Assembly (NCBI RefSeq): GCF_016745255.1
Contig: NZ_JADOEQ010000007.1
Span: forward strand, 121,649-185,648
DNA: 64,000 nucleotides
Reading direction: 5' to 3'
Source of the DNA: Enterococcus sp. BWR-S5
GTDB lineage: Bacteria > Bacillota > Bacilli > Lactobacillales > Enterococcaceae
A model generated the notes under the pieces. The model worked only from the letters and a program-made list of their open reading frames with translations. It did no database searches and had not been told where the DNA came from. Shown here piece by piece: positions 55,528-64,000 of the stretch; position 1 is the stretch's first letter; every line of letters begins with the position of its first letter. The position numbers and the translations under genes were made by a program.

Positions 55528-57270
55528 ATGGAAACAGCTTCTAAAAATCCAAAAAAATACAAAAAAAGTACCAGATTCAGACAAATCACAGGGATATTCA
55601 TGAAATATAATGTTCTGCCGAATATTATGAAGCAAACACGCCCGGAGGAAGTTCGTCAGGCTTTTGAAGAGCTTGGTCCGACCTTTATCAAAATCGGTCA
55701 AATGCTTTCTGTTCGAACCGATATTCTCCCTCCTTCCTATACAGATGAGTTGAAAAAGCTGCAGGATAGTGTGAAGACGGATGATTATTCAGAAGTAAAA
55801 CGAATCATTGAGGAGGAAACCGGTCATCCATTATCAGAGCTGTTTTCAACCTTTGAGGAGACACCAATCGCCTCAGCTTCAATGGGGCAAATTCATCGAG
55901 CGACACTGCAATCCGGTGAGCTTGTCGCAGTCAAAGTACAGCATGTAGGTATACGAGAAGGAATCATGCTGGATTTATCCTTGCTGGAGCGGGCATTGCC
56001 TCTTATTAAGTACATTCCTGAATCGAAAGTAATCGATTTAAAGAATATATTTATGGAAATCAAACAGTCGCTGCAAAAGGAATTAGATGCGTTGCAGGAG
56101 GCTGCAAACGGGCAACGCTTTTTCGAGCTTAACGATGGCTGGGACATCATTAAAGTACCTAAAATGTATTTGGACTACAGTACCTCTAAAGTATTAGTCA
56201 TGTCCTTTGTTGAAGGCAAGAGTATCCGCAGCTTTTTTAAAGATACAACAAAAGCAAAAGAACACCCAAAGCTGAGGAAAGAATTCGGAGATACACTTGT
56301 GCGAAACTTTATTAAGCAGGTCTTTGAAGATGGCTTCTTTCACGCTGATCCTCATCCTGGCAATATCTTTGTTCTAAAAACAGAGGGAGGTACGCAAGAA
56401 ACAAGAGCAACTAAGGAGCATCGTTTGCATAAGGATTTTGAGCAGTCCGGGTTAGAATTTCTTTATCGCGAAGAAGAACCCTTACCGCCATATCGTCTGA
56501 TTTACCTTGATTTCGGTATGATGGGGCAGTTGAGCGAGGGAACAATCAAGAAGCTGACAGCGGTAATGGACAGTCTCTACAGAAATAATTCTAAAGCAAC
56601 AGGTCGAGCAATTTTACAGATTTGTCGACAGATTGGACCGATGGATGAAGAGCAGTTTTATGAGCAGCTGGGTACTTTATTGGATCGCAATTATGGTGTA
56701 AGTATCGGTGAATTAAATCTGCAAACCCTCTTCTTACAGGTCATTGCTATTTGTCATGAAAATAATTTGCAGGTACCTCAGGAAGTCACCATGTTGGTTA
56801 AGGCAGTGGTCACATTTGAAGGAATGATTCGGGAGCTGGACCCAGATATTTCTTTGGTTGAGATTTCTGCACCTTTTGCGCAGAAGTATTTTACTGAAAA
56901 AATCGATTGGTCAATGGAGCTGAAACGAGCAGCATTGGATATGCTTTATTCGGCGAAGGCCGCACCGCAGATTCCCAGCAGAGCATTGGATGTATTGGAT
57001 GACTTGGCGAAAGGAAAATCAAAGGTCAATGTTGAGCTGAAAAGACAGGATGAATTATTAAGTCGAATTGAGGGTATGGTGAATCGGTTGGTTATTGGCT
57101 TGATTTTATCTGCCTTGATTATCGGCTCGTCGCTGTTGGTTGAATTTCACGATGGTTTGACAGGGCAGTTTGTTTCTATTCTAGGAATTCTTGGTTATGG
57201 GATTGCTTTCTTTGCCATTCTGTTTTTAATCTATGATATCTGGAGGAAGCATAGGAAGAGGAAAAAGTAG
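55528..57270 (+). CDS. AarF/UbiB/ABC1 family atypical kinase
   Basis: A 580-residue protein kinase-like ATPase. The family's KxGQ motif is FIKIGQMLSVRTD. The Ala-rich nucleotide loop is ASASMGQIH, with catalytic Lys in VAVKVQ, DGFFHADPHPGN in the catalytic loop and YLDFGMMG as the DFG equivalent. Two C-terminal membrane helices (about 515-570) anchor it. Family members act in quinone and lipid metabolism; here the exact role is unknown. GGAGGG precedes the ATG. A 14-bp hairpin at 57311-57344 follows. Confidence 0.9.
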   Translation: METASKNPKKYKKSTRFRQITGIFMKYNVLPNIMKQTRPEEVRQAFEELGPTFIKIGQMLSVRTDILPPSYTDELKKLQDSVKTDDYSEVKRIIEEETGHPLSELFSTFEETPIASASMGQIHRATLQSGELVAVKVQHVGIREGIMLDLSLLERALPLIKYIPESKVIDLKNIFMEIKQSLQKELDALQEAANGQRFFELNDGWDIIKVPKMYLDYSTSKVLVMSFVEGKSIRSFFKDTTKAKEHPKLRKEFGDTLVRNFIKQVFEDGFFHADPHPGNIFVLKTEGGTQETRATKEHRLHKDFEQSGLEFLYREEEPLPPYRLIYLDFGMMGQLSEGTIKKLTAVMDSLYRNNSKATGRAILQICRQIGPMDEEQFYEQLGTLLDRNYGVSIGELNLQTLFLQVIAICHENNLQVPQEVTMLVKAVVTFEGMIRELDPDISLVEISAPFAQKYFTEKIDWSMELKRAALDMLYSAKAAPQIPSRALDVLDDLAKGKSKVNVELKRQDELLSRIEGMVNRLVIGLILSALIIGSSLLVEFHDGLTGQFVSILGILGYGIAFFAILFLIYDIWRKHRKRKK

Positions 57271-57310
57271 GTAAAAAAGTCTTTAATAAATAAAGAAGCA
57301 TAAAAAGGGA

Positions 57311-57350
57311 GAACACCTTCTTAGCCGAAGCTTAGAAGGTGTTCAAGGGG
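57311..57350 (+). terminator. hairpin after the AarF gene
   Basis: GAACACCTTCTTAGC pairs with GCTTAGAAGGTGTTC around a short loop. No T tract follows, so it may be a weak terminator or mRNA end structure. Confidence 0.5.
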
Positions 57351-57514
57351 AGATAGCTAGAAAGAAGTTTACTACGCTCGTCTTTCCACTAAAATTAGTA
57401 TAACAGAAATTTTCTTGAAATAGCCTTTCAATAAAGTGAGACAAATTTTCGATTTTTGCAATTTTTTTCATCCTATTGAATCAATCACTTGGATTGAAAG
57501 ATACTTGCTGCAAA

Positions 57515-58003
57515 TCATTCGATTGTATTTAAATCAAAAAGAAAAGTATCAAAGTCTTTTACATAATAACGAATATTTTTTCGACCTCGTTGGACGATTG
57601 TGTGACCTTCCCCTTCAAGCATTTTCTTTTGGTAGTCAACACCGCCTGGGAATTTTGGCTGCAGTTCACCGTGTGCCTTTAATGTCCGCCAATAGGGTGT
57701 TTGATTCGCTTCACGCTGACTGCTGGCCCAAGCAGCAATGGAGACGAAAGCTCCGGCAGTAATCGGTTCGGTAAAATCGGCTTGATTTTTCTTTGCCAGA
57801 TACTCTCTAATAGCGGTAACCGTAATGATTTTTCCTTTAGGGATTTTTTTCATCAATTCATCATAAGTGAGCGGCGGGGCAAAATACATTCGTTCGCCCC
57901 CGTATTTCTCGATGGTTTTTTGATCGGTAATTTTTTTGATTTTCGGCATGTCTTTAGGATTATGCAACATTGCATTGAAATCTTTTTTGTCTTCGCCTGC
58001 CAT
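57515..58003 (-). CDS. MGMT/Atl-like DNA-binding domain protein
   Basis: A 162-residue protein whose C-terminal half has the alkyltransferase-like DNA-binding fold (VTAIREYLAKKNQADFTEP, ITAGAFVSIAAWAS, PYWRTLKAHGELQPKFPGG). The cysteine acceptor motif PCHR is absent, so it cannot be a methyltransferase. Atl proteins bind alkylated guanine and flag it for repair. The ATG at 58003 is fixed by AAAGGAGG; the longer frame upstream has no ribosome site. Confidence 0.75.
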   Translation of the reverse strand: MAGEDKKDFNAMLHNPKDMPKIKKITDQKTIEKYGGERMYFAPPLTYDELMKKIPKGKIITVTAIREYLAKKNQADFTEPITAGAFVSIAAWASSQREANQTPYWRTLKAHGELQPKFPGGVDYQKKMLEGEGHTIVQRGRKNIRYYVKDFDTFLFDLNTIE

Positions 58004-58117
58004 AGTGCTTCCTCCTTTTACTGAATTTTGTATAGAGAGACCTCGCCTCTTCAAGGTAAAGATAGCATAAATACATCCATCAGCCAATGAGACAGTTGTA
58101 AAAAAATAAAAGAATTT

Positions 58118-58162
58118 AAAAGCTCCCTTGAGCTCGGTTTACCGATTTCAAGGGAGCTTTTC
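58118..58162 (-). terminator. terminator of the YfhO gene
   Basis: AAAAGCTCCCTTGA pairs with TTCAAGGGAGCTTTT around an AT-rich loop. Runs of T follow in both directions, so it may also stop plus-strand transcription. Confidence 0.8.
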
Positions 58163-58164
58163 TT

Positions 58165-60804
58165 TTATGCGGCGGCTCGTTTGCGCCGTTTTTTTCTTTT
58201 GACCTCTTTCTTTTGAGGCTTGTTGGTAAATTTTACAAACAGGACAAAACCGCCAATACATAAGACAAACAAAGTGGCGCCAATTGCAAAGCCTTCCGGC
58301 AGATAAACCAGCTTAATGTCATGCTCGCCTTTGCTGACAGGGAAGCTGACAAATGCATCCTCGAAGGCAGTGACTTCTACTTTTTTGCCATCTACGTAGG
58401 CAGACCAGCCTTTATCGTAAGGAATGGTTGTAAGAACAACTTGATCTTCCTGCGCATTGACTGTGCCTGTTGCCTTTCTCCCGGACGTAGTCAAATCAAT
58501 ACCGTTGTCTTGAATGGCTGCAACGGCAGATTCATACGCCTGTGTATCAAGTCCAACAACTCGAGGTGTCATGAAGCTGACGGCCTCTGTTCCGTAGAAG
58601 CTGACAGAGAAAGTAACGGTTGTTGGTTCTTCATAATAGCCGATGTTGTAATATTGACCGGTGATATTGATCTGTGATTTTTGGCTGATACCATCAACCG
58701 TGATTGTTGCACTAGAGCTTTCCAACTGTCCGAAATCTGTCGGAAACAGACTGAGGTATGCTTGTGTATGAGCTGGAACTGATACGTTCCAGGTCAATTC
58801 TTTTGCCACTTCACCTTGGATTTCCCGATAGGTCACCGAGTTTGCACTTTCTTCAATCTTCACATTTTGCTGACTAATGAGTGTTGGCGTATAGAAAGTA
58901 AAGTAGCTTTGGTCCTGCTGTGCCAACTGATTAAAGAGAGCTGTCTGACTACCCAAGTTATCATTTTCCGGCTGTTCGACATCGTAAATAGATGCATCAG
59001 TCAAAAAGCCCAGAGGTAATGCGTAACTGTTTTCATAAAGAGAAAGCTTTCCGGATTCACCGGTTTGAGAAAAACCGAATTTTAATGGATCATTTTCAGA
59101 TAAATTATACTTAATTCCCATCAACGCATCCATCAGCAGCGTATTGTTAGGGTAGCGAATATTTAAGCTGGTGCCTCTGGAGCGAAAGCCCAGAGAATCC
59201 AAATACGCAGAAGAATTTCGGTTTCTGATTGATGAAAACAGACTGATACCGCTATATCCGTAATTGATACTATCGTTAGAAGAAACAGGATTTAGATTCT
59301 CCAGGCGATAGAAGGTGTCATTTTCATTTTTAGTTTGATCGACCAGCTTCTTAATATCTGGGTAAGGCTCACTGTAAAGACTTCGTGAAGCGTAGTTCCA
59401 GTCATCCAGCACCCCATTAACCATGGCCTTTGTATTAATTGTTGCTTCCGCCATTACCAACAGCAGTAGCAGCACTGTGAGATAACGAGCAGGCACTTTT
59501 TTCAGCTGATAAAAGGCGATACCGGCCAAGTACAAAATAAGAAACAGTACGGTAATGATAAAGGAAGTAATTGAGATATACTCATAACTTCCGGTAGATT
59601 TTGAGCCTTCCGCTAAGGCAAAGAAGGCCATCAGTAAAATCGTTGTTCCCGAAAGAATCCCGAGATCATCCGTTTTGAATTTCTCCCACCCATAGCCTGC
59701 CAGTAAAACAACAAGAAATGAAAAAAGAAAGCTGTAACGGAATAAGAACATATTTGGTGCGTGCATGCCATGCCAAAACAGATTTAACGGAGCAATGTAA
59801 AAGCTGGCAATCAGAATCGCAAACAGTCCGCCAAACAATAGCTTATTCTTTAGTGGAACCTGTCGAGTCGTAAAGTAGAAAACCGCAAAAATTAATGGCA
59901 GTAAGCCAACATAGATAAACGGAATCGATCCGTATTTCGTCGTATCATAAACACCGACCATGTTCTTCATAACAATATCCCAAAAGGCGGTGGCTTCAGT
60001 TTTAAACTTGGTCACTTCGGATAAGGTTTCACCATTAGATTGTAAATCAAAGAGTGTCGGTAAGATAATAATCATCGATGCGCCGCCGGCAAGCAATGAA
60101 GTGATGCCATAAGGTAAAATAGCTTTTTTGTATTGCTTCCAGTTGGTTAGCAGTCGTGCGACAAAATACAGAACTGAAAAAATCCCAATCATAAAGCCCA
60201 TGTAGAAATTGGCGATGAACAGCAACAAATAGCTGACAAAGAGCATCGTCGGTTTTCGTTCATCCATCAAGCGATGAATGCCCCAGATGACCAGTGGCAG
60301 GTAAACAAAGGCATCCAGCCACATAATTAGCTCAGAGTGAGCCGTCGCAAATGACATTAAGGCATAAGGAATGCTGAGTGTGACATGCGCCCATTTATTA
60401 ATTTTGAATGTGTGGGAGGCAAAGAACCAGAAGGAGAGCCCTGCCGAACCAATTTTTAACAGTGTAATCAGATAGAGTGCATCCGGCATATTCTGATTAC
60501 TGAAAAAAAAGACAATCGGCGTAAAGAGACCGCCTAAATAGTAAGAAATCAGAGAGAGATAGTTCAGCCCAAGAGAGGCATTCCATGTGTAAAAGATACT
60601 CTGTTTTCCATGTAGAACGTTATTAAAGCTGGCGTGGAAATTTGAAAATTGTGAAAAAGCATCACTGGCCAGTACACTGCGGCTGCTTCCCGGATAAATA
60701 CCGATGCTTAAGTAGATCAAAGCCATTATAAAAAAAGGAATAAAGAAGCTGGCAGCCATATATGGCCAGTTTTCCTTGAGAAATTGCTGTAATTTATTTT
60801 TCAT
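58165..60804 (-). CDS. YfhO family membrane glycosyltransferase-like protein
   Basis: An 879-residue integral membrane protein. About 12 membrane helices fill residues 10-460, a large extracellular region covers 470-820, and a last helix (about 835-855) precedes a basic tail (KKEVKRKKRRKR). The N-terminal SIGIYPGSSRSVLASDAFSQF and the extracellular RNRNSSAYLDSLGFRSRGTSLN regions fit the YfhO family. Members glycosylate lipoteichoic acid or other envelope polymers. Single-gene unit, ATG after GAGG. Confidence 0.88.
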   Translation of the reverse strand: MKNKLQQFLKENWPYMAASFFIPFFIMALIYLSIGIYPGSSRSVLASDAFSQFSNFHASFNNVLHGKQSIFYTWNASLGLNYLSLISYYLGGLFTPIVFFFSNQNMPDALYLITLLKIGSAGLSFWFFASHTFKINKWAHVTLSIPYALMSFATAHSELIMWLDAFVYLPLVIWGIHRLMDERKPTMLFVSYLLLFIANFYMGFMIGIFSVLYFVARLLTNWKQYKKAILPYGITSLLAGGASMIIILPTLFDLQSNGETLSEVTKFKTEATAFWDIVMKNMVGVYDTTKYGSIPFIYVGLLPLIFAVFYFTTRQVPLKNKLLFGGLFAILIASFYIAPLNLFWHGMHAPNMFLFRYSFLFSFLVVLLAGYGWEKFKTDDLGILSGTTILLMAFFALAEGSKSTGSYEYISITSFIITVLFLILYLAGIAFYQLKKVPARYLTVLLLLLVMAEATINTKAMVNGVLDDWNYASRSLYSEPYPDIKKLVDQTKNENDTFYRLENLNPVSSNDSINYGYSGISLFSSIRNRNSSAYLDSLGFRSRGTSLNIRYPNNTLLMDALMGIKYNLSENDPLKFGFSQTGESGKLSLYENSYALPLGFLTDASIYDVEQPENDNLGSQTALFNQLAQQDQSYFTFYTPTLISQQNVKIEESANSVTYREIQGEVAKELTWNVSVPAHTQAYLSLFPTDFGQLESSSATITVDGISQKSQINITGQYYNIGYYEEPTTVTFSVSFYGTEAVSFMTPRVVGLDTQAYESAVAAIQDNGIDLTTSGRKATGTVNAQEDQVVLTTIPYDKGWSAYVDGKKVEVTAFEDAFVSFPVSKGEHDIKLVYLPEGFAIGATLFVLCIGGFVLFVKFTNKPQKKEVKRKKRRKRAAA

Positions 60805-61268
60805 TTAGAGACCTCACAACCCAATTAGTATTCGTATACGAAACGACTCAGTAAGCAAGCATCAGCCCAAGAGATAGACTACACTTCAAAATGCGTGTAC
60901 ATGTCTCAGCGATGCTTTCTGTCATCAACCATTTTGTCTATTTCATATAGTATCTAGTTTAGCATATTCAAATAAAATATAGCCAATAGAAGGAAAATTT
61001 CATAAAATATTCATGAAATCCATTTAATTGAATAGTGGGTAGTCAGGCAGGAGCGATAAACAGTAATCAGTAAGTGAGTCTGCTGCCCTCTTTTATAGCT
61101 ACATCCCAAGTGATATCAAAAAGAGCAAGAAACTTGTCTGGGCAAGACCAAGCTTCACAAAGCAGTGCCCTTAACCATAAGTGAAACATGTTTTCTGGTT
61201 GAGGGCACTGCTTGTTAGACTGATGTGCCAATTCTGGTCTGGTTGTTTGCGAAGTGAAGAGGGGCTGT
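60805..61268. other. intergenic region with long inverted repeat
   Basis: A 464-base gap between YfhO and the PRD-like gene, both on the minus strand. AAGCAGTGCCCTTAACCA (61160-61177) and TGGTTGAGGGCACTGCTT (61196-61213) pair over 18 bp with one wobble. It lies 56 bases past the PRD-like stop and probably ends that transcript, though no T tract follows. The YfhO promoter must lie near 60,830-60,950. No ORF is supported; a 110-codon minus frame here runs out of phase through the PRD-like gene. Confidence 0.5.
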
Positions 61269-61943
61269 TCAGCATTTTTCAATATGAAGTGTAAGGAAGG
61301 CCTGCTCATCATCAGATAGCTCGAAGCTGAACACGTCAGCAATAAATATCCGTAGGTTTTCTGCAATGGCGAATGCATCTGGATACGCTTGTTGAACAAA
61401 GCGATACAGCTCGTTGTTTTGTTCGGAAGGCTCGCTATCGTTTCGAATGATTCTCAGCAGCAGAAAACGGATATGTCGTAAAAAGCCGGATTGTTTTCTT
61501 TTTAAGAGAGAGGGCGATATTTTTAAGTATCCGCAGAGCGCTTGGGTCAAGACATCCAAGCCAATGATTATTTTCTCTAGTTCCGCAGTATTGGGTGACA
61601 GCTGTTGATTTGAGCAACAGACTATTTCTAATAGCCATAAAAAATCATAGGTGGAGAAGTCCTGGTCGGAATAATCACGGCATGCAGAGAGAGCCTTTTG
61701 GGCAAAGATATATTCTTCTTCAAAATATAAGAAGATAGCTGTCATATGCTGAGGAGTGAGCGTTGGGCTATTTAAGGAATCTTCTTCTAAGAACTGCTGC
61801 AGGTGGTGTTCGAAAACCGATAAGGGACGAAATGGAAATTGTTCATGGTATAGTGATACGAATAATCCGAATAGCTCCGGCTTTTCTGAAATTGTCGCTG
61901 AAAGCAGAGAATGAAATGATTTTGGAGATTTACAAGTAGTCAT
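61269..61943 (-). CDS. PRD-like regulatory protein without DNA-binding domain
   Basis: A 224-residue helical protein whose last 50 residues (YPDAFAIAENLRIFIADVFSF, ELSDDEQAFLTLHIEKC) match the end of a PTS regulation domain. The N-terminal part looks like a second, diverged PRD. No helix-turn-helix or EII domain is present, so it is a stand-alone or shortened member. The ATG at 61943 has AAGGAG nine bases upstream. It is divergent from the MerR gene with a dyad between them. Confidence 0.6.
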   Translation of the reverse strand: MTTCKSPKSFHSLLSATISEKPELFGLFVSLYHEQFPFRPLSVFEHHLQQFLEEDSLNSPTLTPQHMTAIFLYFEEEYIFAQKALSACRDYSDQDFSTYDFLWLLEIVCCSNQQLSPNTAELEKIIIGLDVLTQALCGYLKISPSLLKRKQSGFLRHIRFLLLRIIRNDSEPSEQNNELYRFVQQAYPDAFAIAENLRIFIADVFSFELSDDEQAFLTLHIEKC

Positions 61944-62032
61944 AATGATACACTCCTTCTTTTCTTTAATATTCAATGGTTCGAAGACCGTAAACGCTAA
62001 TTGAGGTGTTTCTTCTTCCTTTTTAGTGTAAA

Positions 62033-62051
62033 CTGTATAGTAACTAGACAG
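62033..62051. promoter_or_regulatory. MerR-type operator dyad
   Basis: CTGTATAGTAACTAGACAG is a 19-bp dyad (arms CTGT-TAGT / ACTA-ACAG around a central A), the size and form of MerR family operators, which lie in stretched promoter spacers. It sits 47 bases before the MerR start and between divergent genes. Confidence 0.5.
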
Positions 62052-62097
62052 TCAATTGATTTGAAAAAATATTGAGAAGAAAACAGAGGGACAGGCG

Positions 62098-62910
62098 ATG
62101 AGTAATAGAACAGACTATTTATCTATCAGTGAATTTGCAGAGCTTTCGGGCATCAAAAGAAAGACCTTGATTTATTACGATCAGATTCATCTCTTAAAGC
62201 CGAGAAAAGTCAGCGAAAAGGGCTATCGCTATTATCACTACCATCAGCTATACGCAGTAAATATGATTATTTTTTTTAAGGATATTGGCATGTCTTTGGA
62301 GGAAATAAAAGAGTATAGTCAATTGACGTCAGCGGATCAGATGATTACGTTAATCCAAATACAGAAAGAAAAGATTCGACAGAAGCAGCTGTATTACAAT
62401 CGAATGGAAAAAATGATGGATCTTCAAATACAGTCATTGAGGGAAACCGCAAATTTTGACGACAGTTCTATTTTTCTGACCTATTATGAGGAGGTTCCGT
62501 TGTTCTTTGGTGATACTCTCTATCAAGGGGTGAACTCTCGTGTTTCAGTCGCATTGAGAGAGCTTTATCATCAATGTCTTAAAGCAGGCTATGAGTTTCC
62601 GTATCCTTCCGGGATGGCGATGCATCTGGATAGAACCTATACTTCAGAGGGGGCGGTCGCGCAATACTACATGAAGGTCCCTGAGTCATCAACAGTGCGG
62701 CCAAAAGGAAACTATTTAGAATGTTATGCTCAAGGACATGGTGAGTATCAGACAGGTTATGAAAAGTTGATTGAATACGCGGAACGAAAAAATTTATCAA
62801 TCACTGGTACGCTATACATCGATTTCATTCAAAATGAGCTGGTTGCTCAAAATTTTGATGATTTCATTATGAAAATGATGATTCAGGTGGAAGAGAAGAA
62901 ACAGGGATAA
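62098..62910 (+). CDS. MerR family regulator with GyrI-like effector domain
   Basis: A 270-residue regulator. The N-terminal winged helix (residues 7-75, SISEFAELSGIKRKTLIYYDQIHLL, GYRYYHYHQLYAVNMI) is of the MerR type. A dimerising helix spans 95-118. The C-terminal 150 residues form a SOUL/GyrI-like ligand domain as in BmrR. The ligand is unknown. A GACAGG region precedes the ATG. Targets may be itself and the divergent PRD-like gene. Confidence 0.85.
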   Translation: MSNRTDYLSISEFAELSGIKRKTLIYYDQIHLLKPRKVSEKGYRYYHYHQLYAVNMIIFFKDIGMSLEEIKEYSQLTSADQMITLIQIQKEKIRQKQLYYNRMEKMMDLQIQSLRETANFDDSSIFLTYYEEVPLFFGDTLYQGVNSRVSVALRELYHQCLKAGYEFPYPSGMAMHLDRTYTSEGAVAQYYMKVPESSTVRPKGNYLECYAQGHGEYQTGYEKLIEYAERKNLSITGTLYIDFIQNELVAQNFDDFIMKMMIQVEEKKQG

Positions 62911-62976
62911 AAAACCACGGCTTCCCACTTTTTTCATAATTGAATGTGCTATACTATTGTGAAAAAAGGAGTAGAG

Positions 62977-63507
62977 ATGATGGAGAAAATCATATTAATT
63001 GAACCTTCAATGGCTTATGAGGAGCAAATTCAATCATATAGAGCCGAGTTTATCGAAAATGGGGATAGTATGGACGGTACCTCTTTCTTGAGAGAGTATG
63101 ATCAGGTTCCCGACTGGTTGGCGTTTATCGAAAAAAATCGTCACGCTGAAACTGTCACAGAAGGATTGGTTGTAGCAACGGAGCTTCTAGCTGTCCGCTC
63201 TTCAGATAATAGACTGGTGGGGATGATTGACATTCGCCACACCTTGAATGATTATTTATTGAAGTTCGGGGGACATATTGGCTACAGTGTACGAAGAAGC
63301 GAATGGAATCAAGGCTACGCGAAGGAAATACTGAGACAGGCTCTGGATTTTTGTCGGACACTTGAGCTGGAAAAAGTCCTTATTACCTGTGATAAAACCA
63401 ATCCGGCTTCCGCCAAGGTGATTCAGTTCAACGGTGGAGAATTGGAGAATGAGCTCCTTGATGAAAGCGATGGAGAAATTGTTCAGCGATATTGGATTAC
63501 TTTATAG
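62977..63507 (+). CDS. GNAT family N-acetyltransferase
   Basis: A 176-residue acetyl-CoA-dependent acetyltransferase. Visible parts are the beta-4 strand LVGMIDIRHTLNDYLLKFGGHIGYSV, the acetyl-CoA loop RRSEWNQGYAKEIL and the terminal ITCDKTNPASAKVIQFNGGELE. The substrate is unknown. Two adjacent ATG codons follow AAAGGAG; either could be the start (62977 or 62980). TATACT near 62951 may be its -10. Ends at a strong terminator. Confidence 0.85.
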   Translation: MMEKIILIEPSMAYEEQIQSYRAEFIENGDSMDGTSFLREYDQVPDWLAFIEKNRHAETVTEGLVVATELLAVRSSDNRLVGMIDIRHTLNDYLLKFGGHIGYSVRRSEWNQGYAKEILRQALDFCRTLELEKVLITCDKTNPASAKVIQFNGGELENELLDESDGEIVQRYWITL

Positions 63508-63522
63508 AATATGTAATAGAAG

Positions 63523-63565
63523 AAAATAAACATCGAAATTTCCTTTTTTCGATGTTTATTTTTTG
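63523..63565 (+). terminator. terminator of the GNAT gene
   Basis: AAAATAAACATCGAAA and TTTCGATGTTTATTTT form a perfect 16-bp stem followed by T residues. Confidence 0.92.
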
Positions 63566-63715
63566 TTTTTCGGAATGGAGCAGTCGGAAGTAATCGACAT
63601 TTACTTTCTACTTATTTTTTTTTGTTCTTCATTTTAACAGGAATGTTATTTATATATTATTGTCTTGTTTTCTTTGTTTTATTTATCTAAAATGAAACAA
63701 AAGGAGGATAAAAAT

Positions 63716-64000
63716 ATGAGTGGAGTATTAGTTAAGTTAGGTGTGGCAGCTTCGGTTTCACAGAAAATCAGTCAGGCAGCCGGTGCTTTAGCTGGTGTTG
63801 CAACAACTGGGAGTACAGCGAGCCGAACAACAGTTAGTGGTAATAACAATGCCCAACAAACGATCCAACGAATTAGCCAGTCCGGGCAGCGAATTTCCAA
63901 TGCATTAACCAGAGATGGGAACACTATTCATTCGGTGGCAAAGGAGTTTTCGGTTATCGATCAGAAAATCGGGCAAGGATTTGATGGGTTCAGTGATTTG
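63716..64000 (+). CDS. probable type VII secretion system substrate, N-terminal part
   Basis: The frame opens with ATG after AAGGAGG and runs off the window after 95 codons. The small, Ala/Ser/Gln-rich helical start (MSGVLVKLGVAASVSQ, ISQAAGALAGVA) resembles the short WXG100-related family often found beside LXG toxins and type VII genes in Firmicutes. The rest of the locus lies outside. Identification is tentative. Confidence 0.5.
   Translation, partial: MSGVLVKLGVAASVSQKISQAAGALAGVATTGSTASRTTVSGNNNAQQTIQRISQSGQRISNALTRDGNTIHSVAKEFSVIDQKIGQGFDGFSDL

Noticed and set aside
61067..61399. 110-codon minus-strand ORF next to the PRD-like gene
   Set aside because: It overlaps the 3' part of the PRD-like gene out of frame and crosses the long inverted repeat; no ribosome site.

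Overview
The window reads as the origin-proximal part of a low-GC Firmicute chromosome, most likely an Enterococcus. It starts inside the 3' end of dnaN and carries yaaA-recF-gyrB-gyrA, rpsF-ssb-rpsR, gdpP-rplI-dnaB and purA in the order usual for this group. These are followed by a sigma-54-dependent mannose PTS locus with its LevR/ManR activator and ManO protein, an arrangement I know from Enterococcus faecalis. The genus assignment is an inference from gene order and protein character. No rRNA, functional tRNA, IS element, prophage or CRISPR array was seen.

Layout. 1-280: end of dnaN. 300-5,400: an accessory block between dnaN and yaaA (MFS transporter with divergent Rgg regulator, an orphan AgrC-like sensor kinase, and a Crp/Fnr regulator divergent from a YczE-like membrane protein). 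5,700-20,100: replication, gyrase and ribosomal core, with two perfect 16-bp parS sites, two small leader ORFs before gyrA and a 1-kb gene-free stretch before gdpP. 20,200-23,500: DegV, then an RNA-rich 0.8 kb (a tRNA-like element followed by two related hairpins) directly upstream of a Ro60/TROVE-like DUF2828 protein. 23,500-30,300 (minus strand): an AraC-type regulator, MFS transporter, two-subunit iron-sulfur L-serine dehydratase and M20 amidohydrolase. 30,400-32,700 (minus): a PPOX flavoprotein and an ABC-F protein. 33,000-41,200: ManR, a -24/-12 promoter, PTS EIIB, EIIAB, EIIC, EIID, ManO and an HdeD-like membrane protein. 41,300-46,000: a small membrane protein, a TMEM175-like channel, a large coiled-coil protein and an esterase. 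46,100-55,200: PucR regulator divergent from an FdrA-YlbE fusion, AllH, MFS permease, carbamate kinase and a dicarboxylate symporter. This is a probable oxalurate/oxamate carbamoyl-transfer pathway that yields ATP, with a perfect CcpA cre site in its control region. 55,500-64,000: AarF/UbiB kinase, Atl-like protein, YfhO membrane protein, a PRD-like protein, MerR and GNAT proteins, and the start of a probable type VII secretion substrate cut by the window end.

The most unusual locus is 21,660-23,420. A 64-nt element has a near-perfect T arm, a D-loop with the conserved tRNA pattern and a paired acceptor stem. It lacks a 7-nt anticodon loop and a CCA end. Two tandem hairpins sharing an ACAGCAA motif follow it. 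This sits immediately before a protein with an alpha-solenoid N-terminus and an intact VWA MIDAS, the architecture of Ro60. By analogy with bacterial Y RNAs that carry tRNA-like modules (YrlA), this is a candidate Ro60-like RNP with its own tRNA-mimicking RNA.

Most genes follow the direction of replication away from the origin. The plus-strand core genes are joined by short overlaps or tight spacing. The minus-strand serine operon, ABC-F and PPOX genes and the 58-62 kb genes are the exceptions. Many intergenic regions end in strong Rho-independent terminators, so the transcription units are well delimited.
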